Source of the DNA: Terriglobia bacterium
GTDB lineage: Bacteria > Acidobacteriota > Terriglobia > JAIQFV01
DNA length: 36,207 bases
Assembly: GCA_020072965.1 (NCBI GenBank)
Contig: JAIQFY010000052.1
Location: forward strand, 1-36,207
Direction of reading: 5' to 3'
Program-made: the position numbers and the translations under genes
Shown here: piece after piece, positions 14,045-22,530 of the stretch
Layout of the letters: every line of letters begins with the position of its first letter
Numbering within the stretch: the stretch's first letter is position 1
Notes under the pieces: model-generated
The model's input: only the letters and a program-made list of their open reading frames with translations
What the model was told of the DNA's origin: nothing
Database searches by the model: none

Positions 14045-16960
14045 ATGACCAGCCCTACACGATCGACTCAAGATGATCTTGCCCGTCACCCTAACCCGGC
14101 GACAGTCGATATTTCTCCCGGCCCCGAGGCGCTCAAGCAGGCGCTTGGCCGCGTCATCGACCCCCGGCGAATTCTCACTCGGCCCATTGACTTGGTTGCA
14201 TTTGCGGCGGACGCCAGCTTTTATCGCCTGATCCCCCGTGCCGTCGTGCTGGCCCGGTCGGTCGAGGAGATCCAGTCCCTCTTCCGTTTCAGCCACGAGC
14301 AAACCATACCGCTGACCTTCCGCGCCGCAGGCACCAGCCTGTCCGGTCAGGCAATCACTGATGGAATACTGGTTGAAGTGGGGCATTACTGGCGTTGGTC
14401 ACGGGTGGAAGAGGAGGGCCGGAAGGTTCGATTCCAGCCAGGAGTCATCGGTGGCCACATTAACTACTCCCTGCGCCCCTATCGCGTCAAGATGGGACCC
14501 GATCCGGCTTCCATCAATGCCTGCATGATGGGCGGCATCCTCTCCAACAATTCCAGCGGGATGTGTTGCGGCGTCACCCAGAACGCTTACCACACACTCG
14601 ATTCGCTGACCTTTGTCCTCCCTTCGGGCACGGTCGTCAACACGGCCGACACGCGCGCCGACGAAATGTTCCTCGCCTCGGAGCCGCGTCTCGTGGAAGG
14701 TCTGCGGGAACTCAAGCGACAGATTGAAGCGAACCCGGCACTCCACCAGCGTATCCGCGCCAAGTACCGCATGAAGAACACTACCGGGTACTCACTGAAC
14801 GCCTTCGTCGACTTTGAGCGACCGCTGGACATCTTTCAACACTTGCTCATAGGGGCCGAAGGAACGCTCGCATTTATCGCCGAGGCCGTGCTCAACACGG
14901 TACCGGACCTTCTAGTCAAATACACGGGCCTGTTGCTGTTCCCCGATCTCTACGCCGCGGCGGCCTCGATCGTTCCTCTTCGCGACGCCGGTGCAGCGGC
15001 GCTCGAGATCATGGACCGCGCGTCCCTTCGATCAGTGGAAGACCAGCCGGGGATCCCACCCTCGATTAAAAAACTCGCGGAGGGCGCCACCGGAGTGCTC
15101 GCCGAGTTTCAGGCGGCGGAAGAAGGCGAAAGGTCTGCGCTCGAGGCGAAGGCCCGTGAAGCGATCCAGGGACTCAAGTTGGTGGAACCACCGCTCTTCA
15201 CCCACGAGCCAGCGGAGCAGGCGGCCCTGTGGAAGATCCGTCAAGGCATGTTTCCCTCGGTGGGTGCAGTGCGCGAAAGCGGTACGACGGTCATCATCGA
15301 GGACGTCGCTTTCCCCATTGAGCGACTCGCCGATGCCACCCTGGAACTGCAACAGCTCTTCGGAAAGCATGGCTATGAAAAGGGGATCATCTTCGGCCAC
15401 GCCAAGGATGGCAATCTGCACTTTGTGATCACGCAATCCTTCAACGATCAGGTGGCCGTGGATCAGTACGCGCGCTTCATGGACGACGTGGTGCGGCTGG
15501 TGGTCGAGCGGTATGATGGCGCGCTCAAGGGCGAGCATGGCACCGGCCGGAACATGGCCCCGTTTGTGGAGGCGGAGTGGGGCCGCGAGGCCTACGCCAT
15601 CATGAAGCGGCTCAAAGAACTCGTGGATCCCGAAAATCTACTGAATCCGGGCGTGATTATCAACCCCGATCCTGCAGCCCACTTGGCCGACCTCAAACAC
15701 ATGCCTGTGGTCGAGGAAGAGGTCGACAAGTGCATCGAGTGCGGCTATTGCGAATCCAAGTGCCCGAGCCGCGACCTGACGCTGACACCGCGGCAGCGCA
15801 TTGTGGTGCGCCGCGAGATCCAGCGACTTAGAGAAAGTGACGGCGAGCAAACGCTCCTGTTCGGCTTAGAGGCTGATTTCCCTTACATGGCGTTGGACAC
15901 CTGTGCCGTCGATGGTCTGTGTGCCACCGCTTGCCCCGTCTCGATCGATACGGGACAACTCACCAAGCGATTGCGAAAAATCCGCCATTCGCCTTCGGCA
16001 CAGGGCTTCGCACGCTACCTGGCAGAGCATTTCGGGCTGGTGGAACACGCGATGCGATTTGGGCTCTCGCTGGGGCATGGGGTTCAGTACCTGCTCGGGG
16101 GAGAAACCTTGACGGCAATCACCCGAGCGCTTCGCGCCCTGGCAAAAGAACCCCTGCCGCTCTGGACGGCGGATGTCCCTCGGCGGGCGCGCCGGCTTCC
16201 GGCCACGAAGAAGACCGGGGCCCAGGCGGTCTATTATCCCGCCTGCATCTCTCGAGTGCTGGGCCGCCTGCCCGGTGAGCCCGACGATATGTCGCTCATG
16301 GAAGCGTTCGTTACCGTCGCACGCCGCGCCGGGATGGAGATCTTTATTCCGCCCGAGGTTGGCGGCACCTGCTGTGGGGTACCCTTTTCTTCAAAAGGAT
16401 ATGAAGCCGCCCACGAGGTTTCTCTGAATCGCGCCATCGAGCGTTTCTGGGATTGGTCGGAGCAAGGCAAGCTTCCCATTGTGGTGGACACCAGTCCGTG
16501 TGTTTATGGCCTCACCACCAGCCGGTCCCATCTGACGGCTGACAATCAGAAGAAGTTTGATCAACTGAAGATCCTCGACAGTGTCGCCTTCGTCCACGAT
16601 GAACTTCTGCCCCGGCTGACTGTCACCCGAAAGGTGAATTCGGTCGCGTTGCACCCCGTGTGTTCATTGATCAAGATGAATCTTTCACCCAAGCTCAATG
16701 CACTAGCTTCGGCTTGCAGCGAAAAGGTGGAGGTGCCGCTCAATGCGGGCTGTTGTGGATTTGCGGGGGACCGGGGGTTCTTGTTTCCCGAACTCACTGA
16801 ATCCGCGACGCGACTGGAGGCCGCGGAGCTTGGAGATCGAAAGCAGGACGGCTTCTACTCCAGCAGTCGCACCTGCGAGATTGGTATGACCCGCGCCACG
16901 GGACAGGTTTACCGCTCCTACCTCTACCTTCTCGAACAAGTGACACGGGAAAAGAAGTAG
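14045..16960 (+). CDS. FAD/Fe-S D-lactate dehydrogenase (Dld-II type)
   Basis: A 971-residue respiratory FAD/Fe-S oxidoreductase. Order of parts: FAD-binding domain (about 55-290; TFRAAGTSLSGQAITDG at 91-107), FAD-oxidase C-terminal domain (about 295-542; FGHAKDGNLHFV at 450-461, KGEHGTGRNMAPF at 495-507), a ferredoxin-like module (Cys563, 566, 569, 573 and Cys620, 626, 630), then a CCG-domain pair (GGTCCGVPF at 773-781; NAGCCGFAG at 900-908). This matches the Shewanella Dld-II type that oxidises D-lactate to pyruvate and passes electrons to quinone. The long single-chain form is normal for this type. It has its own upstream region with a palindrome and lies beyond a terminator, so it may be controlled separately from lutABC. 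Confidence 0.9.
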   Translation: MTSPTRSTQDDLARHPNPATVDISPGPEALKQALGRVIDPRRILTRPIDLVAFAADASFYRLIPRAVVLARSVEEIQSLFRFSHEQTIPLTFRAAGTSLSGQAITDGILVEVGHYWRWSRVEEEGRKVRFQPGVIGGHINYSLRPYRVKMGPDPASINACMMGGILSNNSSGMCCGVTQNAYHTLDSLTFVLPSGTVVNTADTRADEMFLASEPRLVEGLRELKRQIEANPALHQRIRAKYRMKNTTGYSLNAFVDFERPLDIFQHLLIGAEGTLAFIAEAVLNTVPDLLVKYTGLLLFPDLYAAAASIVPLRDAGAAALEIMDRASLRSVEDQPGIPPSIKKLAEGATGVLAEFQAAEEGERSALEAKAREAIQGLKLVEPPLFTHEPAEQAALWKIRQGMFPSVGAVRESGTTVIIEDVAFPIERLADATLELQQLFGKHGYEKGIIFGHAKDGNLHFVITQSFNDQVAVDQYARFMDDVVRLVVERYDGALKGEHGTGRNMAPFVEAEWGREAYAIMKRLKELVDPENLLNPGVIINPDPAAHLADLKHMPVVEEEVDKCIECGYCESKCPSRDLTLTPRQRIVVRREIQRLRESDGEQTLLFGLEADFPYMALDTCAVDGLCATACPVSIDTGQLTKRLRKIRHSPSAQGFARYLAEHFGLVEHAMRFGLSLGHGVQYLLGGETLTAITRALRALAKEPLPLWTADVPRRARRLPATKKTGAQAVYYPACISRVLGRLPGEPDDMSLMEAFVTVARRAGMEIFIPPEVGGTCCGVPFSSKGYEAAHEVSLNRAIERFWDWSEQGKLPIVVDTSPCVYGLTTSRSHLTADNQKKFDQLKILDSVAFVHDELLPRLTVTRKVNSVALHPVCSLIKMNLSPKLNALASACSEKVEVPLNAGCCGFAGDRGFLFPELTESATRLEAAELGDRKQDGFYSSSRTCEIGMTRATGQVYRSYLYLLEQVTREKK

Positions 16961-17015
16961 AGATACGAACGCCCTTCAAACTCTCAATCATTCGCACTCA
17001 CCGCTGTTGCTCTAG

Positions 17016-17117
17016 GCCCGTAGGGCTCGAAGAATGTAGCCCCGTCTGAGGCTCCGCGTTTGCGGAGCGAGGGCGAGGTACCGATGAGAGAAAATGTGAG
17101 AGCCCCGCTGGCGGGGC
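17016..17117. repeat. Hairpin cluster
   Basis: Three hairpins within 102 bases: GCCC/GGGC (17016-17026), GCTCCGC/GCGGAGC with loop gttt (17051-17068), and GCCCCGC/GCGGGGC (17102-17117). The intervening text (gaatgtagccccg, gagggcgaggtaccgatgag) looks like a dispersed genomic repeat. It differs from the element at 2031-2147 in sequence. Confidence 0.55.
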
Positions 17118-17315
17118 GAAACGATGTCCCAGGTCCAAGTATAAGGAATGTCCTCTTCGATGTCTTGCACTCGGAAGGAGTTCGCGGTTGGCGCAGACAT
17201 GCGGTGTATGCATGTCTGCGATGAGTGGCTCTTGAGAGCTCACGATCGAGACGCAAGCATGGATAGAGCGCTTGGGTGCGGAACCCCGGCAGCTGTTCTC
17301 TTTCCCTTTCCCCAG

Positions 17316-17496
17316 CACCCCGATTTATCGGGGTGTTAGCCGTTCACTTTCCACTTGCTATCAAACCGATTCATCGGTTTCTGCTGATGAGGAATCCGCC
17401 TTTTTCAAAAGAACTCGATCCTTCACAGTGGGAAGCCGTTAAAACGGCTTCAAGTGGCCCCTGATGATTTCCTGGTCACCCCGATAAATCGGGATG
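17316..17496. repeat. Palindrome array II
   Basis: Four near-perfect palindromes with a 2-base centre: CACCCCGAT tt ATCGGGGTG (17316-17335), AAACCGAT tc ATCGGTTT (17363-17380), GAAGCCGTT aa AACGGCTTC (17432-17451) and CCCGAT aa ATCGGG (17480-17493, extended to 17477-17496 with a mismatch). Start-to-start spacing is roughly 45-70 bases. The centres are A/T-rich and the outer arms vary, the same build as palindromes in array I. Confidence 0.75.
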
Positions 17497-17651
17497 CTTT
17501 TCAAGACAGAACCGCTTGAGGACAAGAAGGGACCGTGACAGGATCCGAGCATTCGGGAGCACAAAGCACGGGGGGATTATTGCGAACTTGGCATCACTGT
17601 GGTCCATCATGCTCAATGAGCGCGATTCGCGGCATATCTCCGCTCATGAGC

Positions 17652-18644
17652 TCAGGAGGAAGTGCCAGCCTCTAATTTCTCAAAAATTGCTGCAATCTCA
17701 CGATCGGAACGAACCGCTGAAGATTTCTCCATTCTTCGTGCGGGGAGTACTTTCGGGAGCCGGCCCACTGCTTGAAAGAAAGACCTCCACATGGGCAGAT
17801 CCAAGGTCAACGCCGCCCCCAGCAACTTCAATCCCAACCATGCCACATGACTAATGAACCAGAAGGGGTCGTGCAAATTGACCCAGGTCATAAGTAATCG
17901 GTTTCGTTCTGCGACGACTTTGAGCTTGGATTCTGCGATCTCTTTCTTCATCGTGGCGCTGCCAAGATGGTACACCGTGCTCGCTGGCTCATATTCCACG
18001 ACCCATCCGTGTTTCCAGGCGCGATAGCAGACCTCGACGTCTTCCCAGTAATAAGGAGCCAAAAGCTCGTTGAATCCTCCCAGGAGAGAAAGCTTCTTCG
18101 CGTCGTAAGCAGTGTAGCCGCCACTGCCGAAAAACGATGGCCATCGCTCTCCGGGGCGAGATTCGTGTTCGTCTCGAACCTCATAGTTTTCAAACACACG
18201 CCAAAAGCCATTTTTGAAACTGCCCAGTTTCCCGGCTCCATCGAGTTCGTTGGTTTCTATCCGGAGCGCCCTGGAGCAAACAGCAAATACCCTCTCATCC
18301 TCAAAATGGCGGACCAGGGGAGCGATAGCATCGGGAGATAAACCCACATCGTTATTGATCAGGAAAACGATCCGGTGGCGGGCGGCGGCAAAACCGCTGT
18401 TAGCGGCAGGAACGAACCCCCCGTTGTGATCCCGCACTACAAGGCGCATCAGAGGGTCATGGACATATTCTTTCTTAAACCACTCGACACTGTCGTCCGT
18501 GCTTCCATCATCCACGACGACGATCTCTGTCTCTTGTCCGAATTGTTCTTGATACCGATTGGCAGCATTCAGTGCAGAGGGAAGAAACCTATGAAGCAGT
18601 TCCCGCCCATTCCAGTTCGGTATGACGATGCTGACGTCGTGCAT
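17652..18644 (-). CDS. Family 2 glycosyltransferase
   Basis: A 330-residue GT-A glycosyltransferase. It starts MHDVSIVIPNWNGRELL, with IVVVDDGSTDDS (41-52) for nucleotide-sugar binding, FLINNDVGL (94-102) as the metal-binding region, and YYWEDVEVCYRAWKHGW (198-214) as the acceptor and catalytic segment. The C-terminal part has a hydrophobic stretch (about 255-275) that may touch the membrane. An upstream in-frame GTG at 18704 is rejected because it lies between the -35 and -10 of a strong promoter, so ATG 18644 is the start. No Shine-Dalgarno site is clear. The product probably adds a sugar to a cell-surface polysaccharide; its target is not shown by the neighbours. Confidence 0.82.
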   Translation of the reverse strand: MHDVSIVIPNWNGRELLHRFLPSALNAANRYQEQFGQETEIVVVDDGSTDDSVEWFKKEYVHDPLMRLVVRDHNGGFVPAANSGFAAARHRIVFLINNDVGLSPDAIAPLVRHFEDERVFAVCSRALRIETNELDGAGKLGSFKNGFWRVFENYEVRDEHESRPGERWPSFFGSGGYTAYDAKKLSLLGGFNELLAPYYWEDVEVCYRAWKHGWVVEYEPASTVYHLGSATMKKEIAESKLKVVAERNRLLMTWVNLHDPFWFISHVAWLGLKLLGAALTLDLPMWRSFFQAVGRLPKVLPARRMEKSSAVRSDREIAAIFEKLEAGTSS

Positions 18645-18683
18645 AAGGAGAACGAAGGAGGCTTTCGAAGTCTCGACGGGCCG

Positions 18684-18712
18684 CTTATACGTGAGGGCCG
18701 CCACTTTGTCAA
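18684..18712 (-). promoter_or_regulatory. Sigma70-type promoter for glycosyltransferase gene
   Basis: On the minus strand TTGACA (18707-18712), a 17-base spacer and TATAAG (18684-18689) give a near-consensus promoter. Transcription should begin near 18677, leaving a leader of about 33 bases before the ATG at 18644. Confidence 0.7.
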
Positions 18713-18940
18713 GGCGGAGCTGTGCTAGAATTGCTTCTCTTGAAACAAACTGATCTTGAGATCGATTCCATCAATCTAAGCGACCCGTGGGGACCATCGA
18801 GGCACTGGTCATGCGGAAGAAGAAGTCAGCTAACCATTTCCGGACTGAGACCAAACCGGTCTTGGATTCATAAGAGCAGCTGTTGGAATGACGATGGTGT
18901 GAGACGGAAAGACAAAGCAAATCAACCGGGGGGCGGAAAG

Positions 18941-19663
18941 TTGAACGATCTGGAAGAGTACTTTCTGAAAAATTCAGGGCACCGCACGGTCAAGTGGAAG
19001 CATTATCTTGAGATCTATGACCGGTATTTCTCGAGATTCAGGGGGACCGAAGTTCACTTGCTGGAAATCGGCGTGTTCGACGGCGGGTCCTTGCAGATGT
19101 GGAAAAGCTACTTCGGCCCGAAGGCCAGGATCTATGGAGTCGATGTTGACCCCAACTGTAAGCAACTGGAGGAAGAACAAATTTCCATTTTCATCGGGGA
19201 TCAGTCCGATGAGAGGTTCTTAAGCTATCTGGCAAAGACTCTCCCCAGAATCGACATTTTAATTGATGATGGGGGCCACAAGATGAAAGAGCAGATTGCG
19301 ACCTTCCGCGTGCTCTTCCCCCATATTGACAAGCAAGGAATCTATGTGTGCGAAGATCTCCACACCTCTTACTGGAGAAAATTTGGCGGGGGTTTCCGAA
19401 AGAGAGGAACCTTCATTGAATACAGCAAGGGTTTCATCGATTCTATCCACGCCTGGCATTCCAAGGAACCACGGAAGCTCGCGGTGTCGGACCTGACGAG
19501 ATCCATTTATTCACTCCATTATTACGACAGCCTCTTCGTGATAGAGAAGAGACCCATGGAACCGCCCAGTCCGATCACCAGTGGATGTCCCACCCTGGAC
19601 CGATCCCGGAAGCCATCCTCCCTTCGCCGCTTAGTCCGGTCCATAAACTCCAGGTTGAAGTGA
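18941..19663 (+). CDS. Class I SAM-dependent methyltransferase
   Basis: A 240-residue methyltransferase of the kind found in polysaccharide and natural-product loci. It opens (M)NDLEEYFLKNSG, then KWKHYLEIYDRYFSRFRG, LLEIGVFDGGSLQMWKSYFG (SAM motif I, about 40-59), ARIYGVDVDPNC (62-73) and IDILIDDGGH (104-113). These features resemble macrocin-type and cephalosporin-hydroxylase-like families. A TTG at 18941 preceded by ggggggcgg is the best start; the in-frame sequence upstream to 18722 is not conserved in character. It points away from the glycosyltransferase gene, and the two probably act on the same surface sugar, though that is inference from location. Confidence 0.75.
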   Translation: MNDLEEYFLKNSGHRTVKWKHYLEIYDRYFSRFRGTEVHLLEIGVFDGGSLQMWKSYFGPKARIYGVDVDPNCKQLEEEQISIFIGDQSDERFLSYLAKTLPRIDILIDDGGHKMKEQIATFRVLFPHIDKQGIYVCEDLHTSYWRKFGGGFRKRGTFIEYSKGFIDSIHAWHSKEPRKLAVSDLTRSIYSLHYYDSLFVIEKRPMEPPSPITSGCPTLDRSRKPSSLRRLVRSINSRLK

Positions 19664-19736
19664 ACCGGGTCACTATCCTTGAAGGGTTGCAATCTTCGTT
19701 GGCAGTGAAGTTTCTTGATAAGCGGATACACCCGTT

Positions 19737-20315
19737 ATGAAGATGTCCAAGACGTTGTACGTCTCCACCGGAGCGGCATGGCGGGCATGGCTCGCACGGA
19801 ATCATGAAAGTGAAACGGAGATCTGGCTCATCCATTATAAGAAACACACCGGGCGGCCCAGCCTTCCATACGAGGAAGCTGTCAATGAGGCCCTGTGTTT
19901 TGGGTGGATCGACAGCCTAGTGCAACGGATTGATTCAGAGAAATATGCGCGAAAGTTCACACCCCGCAAGGCCCAAAGCCGCTGGTCAGAATTGAATAAA
20001 CGCCGCGTCAAAGCGTTGATTGGTGCAGGCCGGATGACGTCAGTGGGGTCGGCTAAGATCCCGGATGAAGTGCCTCACGGTAGGGTGGTTCCTGAAACTC
20101 AGCGGCAAACGAGAACATCGGCCATTCCCCATTCGATCAAACAGGTCCTCATAGCCAACTCGCAGGCTTGGAAGAACTTCAAAGGCCTTGCCCCGTCTTA
20201 TCAGCGGCTGTACGTGAAATGGATCACCGCTGCTCAAAAGGAAGAAACTCGGGCGCGACGGACGCGAGAAGCCATCGCGCTTCTGTCGAAAGGCAGGAAA
20301 CTGGGCTTGAAATAG
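19737..20315 (+). CDS. YdeI/OmpD-associated family protein
   Basis: A 192-residue protein of the YdeI/OmdA family. The diagnostic stretch is IWLIHYKKHTGRPSLPYEEA (about 29-48), then NEALCFGWIDSLVQRIDSEK and YARKFTPRKAQSRWSELNKR. The C-terminal third ends in a basic helical tail with a TAAQKEETRARRTREAIALL segment typical of the OmdA domain. Family members have been linked to resistance to cationic peptides and porin-related phenotypes in enterobacteria, but the biochemical role is not known. The N-terminus has two possible ATG starts (19737 and 19743). Cytoplasmic. Confidence 0.85.
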   Translation: MKMSKTLYVSTGAAWRAWLARNHESETEIWLIHYKKHTGRPSLPYEEAVNEALCFGWIDSLVQRIDSEKYARKFTPRKAQSRWSELNKRRVKALIGAGRMTSVGSAKIPDEVPHGRVVPETQRQTRTSAIPHSIKQVLIANSQAWKNFKGLAPSYQRLYVKWITAAQKEETRARRTREAIALLSKGRKLGLK

Positions 20316-20329
20316 AGACAGGTTCCTAT

Positions 20330-20357
20330 TGCGGATTTCTGAATGCGGATTTCGGAA
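20330..20357. repeat. Tandem 14-bp direct repeat
   Basis: TGCGGATTTCtGAA (20330-20343) and TGCGGATTTCgGAA (20344-20357) sit side by side with one mismatch, just after the YdeI-like gene. Simple tandem repeat; no function apparent. Confidence 0.75.
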
Positions 20358-20533
20358 TGAAAGCGCGGCATCATCAGTCCCCTCGGCCGGTTGGAATGGC
20401 GCAAGGCAAATTGAATCCTTTCAGGGCGATTTCACCGTTTCTGCTTCCCGGCCTTCTGGAACAAGTCCCGGTTTTCACCCATCCGTACTTGATATCTATA
20501 CAGCGCTCATCATTAGTCTGACAAGGAGGTCGA

Positions 20534-20925
20534 ATGGCCAAGAAAGAACTTCCCAAACCCGGCACCATCGCCTGGGTGGACCTGACGGTCCCCCATGCGG
20601 CAAAAGTCCGGGACTTTTACGCCGCGGTGACCGGATGGAAACCGGAAGCGGTGTCGATGGGATCATACCAGGACTACAACATGACCAAACCGGGGAGGGG
20701 CGGCCGATGGCAGGGATCTGCCATGCGCGCGGCAGCAACGCCGATCTTCCGCCGCAGTGGCTCGTGTATATTGTCGTGAAAGATCTCAATGCCAGCCTTG
20801 TCGAATGTGAAGCGCGAGGTGGTGTAGTAGTAGCTGGCCCGAAAAGCATGGGTGGCCAGGCGCGCTATGCAGTCATCCGCGATCCCGCTGGGGCAGTGGC
20901 AGCGCTTTATAAGCCGGCTTCGTGA
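20534..20925 (+). pseudogene. Frameshifted VOC-family (glyoxalase-like) gene
   Basis: The N-terminal half reads in one frame: MAKKELPKPGTIAWVDLTVP, then RDFYAAVTGWKPEAVSMGSY and DYNMTKPG. After a G-rich run near 20692-20706, the rest of the same domain continues in another frame: AGICHARGSNADLPPQWLVY, VVKDLNASLVECEARGG, YAVIRDPAGAVAALYKPAS, stop at 20923-20925. A single lost base, most simply a G in GGGGAGGGGCGG, explains this. Restored, the product is about 130 residues, full length for a single VOC domain that typically binds a metal and a small substrate. A good ribosome site (aaggagg) precedes the ATG. Either a recent pseudogene or a sequencing error in the homopolymer. Confidence 0.8.
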
Positions 20926-20964
20926 AAAAATCAAAATGCCAATTCAATGCCTACAAAGAACTGT

Positions 20965-22530
20965 TCAGTGTGCAGGCGGCCCTCCCCCTCGATGTTGGGG
21001 TCTTTTGAAGAGGAGAAGCAGCGGAAGTACGGCGACGAAAATAATTCCGAGGATGCGGAAGGTTTCCAGAAAGGACAAGATCGACGCTTGTTGCTGGACC
21101 ATCCCGAACAGGGTGCCATACGCCTCCCGGGTCGCAGTGTAAGCGTCTGCCCCGCGTGCCATCATGGCCCGCCTGAGATTCTCCAACATCAATTGGGATT
21201 GCGGGCTATACACGTTGACGTGAGCGCCCAAGGTGTTAATGTTCCTCTGTGAATCACGCGCCAACATGGTCGTCGAAATCGCGATTCCCACACTCCCGCC
21301 AATATTTCGCATCAGGTTGAAGATGCTGGTAGCATTGCCCATTTCCTCTTTTGGAATGGGATCCATGGTCACAGTGGTCAGCGGGATAAAAAGAGGAGCT
21401 AGGCAAAGCCCCTGGAGAAACTGGGGCCAGAAGATGTCCCAATAGCCCGTGTTAAGATTCAACCAGGAAAGCTGGAAGAGGGTAAACGCGGCCCCGATCA
21501 GTCCGAATGCCAGGAGTTTCCGGGGATCAAAACGGGACATGATGGCGCCCACGATCGGCATGGCGATGAAGGAACCGAGACCACGCGGGAACATTGCAAT
21601 GCCAGCATCTAGCGCTGGGTATCCCAGCAGCGTTTGAAGCAGGATGGGAAGCAGTACCAGGCTCCCGTACAGCACAAATCCCAGCACGGTCATCAGAAAT
21701 ACCCCGGCACTAAAGGTCCGCACCTTGAGCACGCGGAGGTTGACCACAGGATTCTTCGCCCGCAATTGGTGGATTATAAAAATGATCAGGGTCGCTGAAG
21801 AGACGATGGCGAGGATCGTGATCCAGTTTGAAGAGAACCAGTCTTCCTCCTGGCCTTTGTCGAGGACGATCTGCAAGGCGCCGATTCCGACCGCCAGCAG
21901 GCCAATCCCCCAATAATCCACCCGGGAAGTGGATCGACGGATGTACGGGGGGTCAAAAATAAACAGCTTGGTCATGATGATGGAAGCGACCCCGACCGGG
22001 ATATTGATATAGAAAACCCAGCGCCAACTGTAAGTATCCGTCAGCCATCCTCCCAACACGGGTCCCAGCATGGGCGCCACCACGATTCCCAAGCCCCAGA
22101 AGGCCATGGCCTTCCCGCGGTCCTGCGGAGGGAAGGCCTCGAGCATCACGGCTTGCGAGATGGGCTGCAAGGCGCCTCCCGTGGCGCCCTGGACAATTCG
22201 GAAGAAGATCAGCACCGGCAGGCTCGGAGACAAGCCGCAGAGGAACGAGGCCGAAGTAAATCCGACGACGGCGGCCATCAGGAGGCGCTTGCGGCCAAAG
22301 TAATTGGCCAGCCAACCGGTGATCGGGAGGACGATCGCGTTCGCGACCAGATAGGAAGTGAGCGCCCAGGTGGCCTCATCGACGCTGGCGGAAAGGCTGC
22401 CGGCAATGTGGGGGAGCGAGACGTTCACTACCGTCGTGTCCAGCACTTCCATGAAGGTGGCAAACATCACTGCGACGGCGATGATCCAGGGATTGACCTG
22501 CGGGGTCAGGGTCGGCGTGTCGGCGGTCAT
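20965..22530 (-). CDS. MFS multidrug exporter, DHA2 (EmrB/QacA) family
   Basis: A 521-residue inner-membrane transporter with 14 predicted helices, as in the 14-TM drug:H+ antiporter family. It begins with a short polar tail and MFATFMEVLDTTVVNVSLPH (helix 1 with the conserved acidic D-T-T-V-V-N-V motif), followed by WLANYFGRKRLLM (loop 2-3) and RIVQGATGGALQP. A mid-protein GPVLGGWLTDTYSWRWVFYI is motif C-like. It likely exports a drug or metabolite using the proton gradient. ATG 22530 overlaps the stop of the cytidylate-kinase-like gene (ATGA), so it is probably translationally coupled. No periplasmic adaptor (EmrA) gene is near. Confidence 0.88.
   Translation of the reverse strand: MTADTPTLTPQVNPWIIAVAVMFATFMEVLDTTVVNVSLPHIAGSLSASVDEATWALTSYLVANAIVLPITGWLANYFGRKRLLMAAVVGFTSASFLCGLSPSLPVLIFFRIVQGATGGALQPISQAVMLEAFPPQDRGKAMAFWGLGIVVAPMLGPVLGGWLTDTYSWRWVFYINIPVGVASIIMTKLFIFDPPYIRRSTSRVDYWGIGLLAVGIGALQIVLDKGQEEDWFSSNWITILAIVSSATLIIFIIHQLRAKNPVVNLRVLKVRTFSAGVFLMTVLGFVLYGSLVLLPILLQTLLGYPALDAGIAMFPRGLGSFIAMPIVGAIMSRFDPRKLLAFGLIGAAFTLFQLSWLNLNTGYWDIFWPQFLQGLCLAPLFIPLTTVTMDPIPKEEMGNATSIFNLMRNIGGSVGIAISTTMLARDSQRNINTLGAHVNVYSPQSQLMLENLRRAMMARGADAYTATREAYGTLFGMVQQQASILSFLETFRILGIIFVAVLPLLLLFKRPQHRGGGPPAH

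Larger units (their letters stand above)
16961..17651. other. Gene-free 691-base gap rich in palindromes
   Basis: This gap lies between two convergent genes. It holds a hairpin cluster at 17016-17117 and the palindrome array at 17316-17496. Open frames across it have no family signature and run through the hairpins, so I do not call genes. Bases 17497-17651 show nothing I recognise. Confidence 0.6.

Noticed and set aside
16984-17318. Overlapping minus-strand open frames in the gap after the D-lactate gene
   Set aside because: They run through the hairpin cluster, so the open frame is likely a by-product of GC-rich palindromes.
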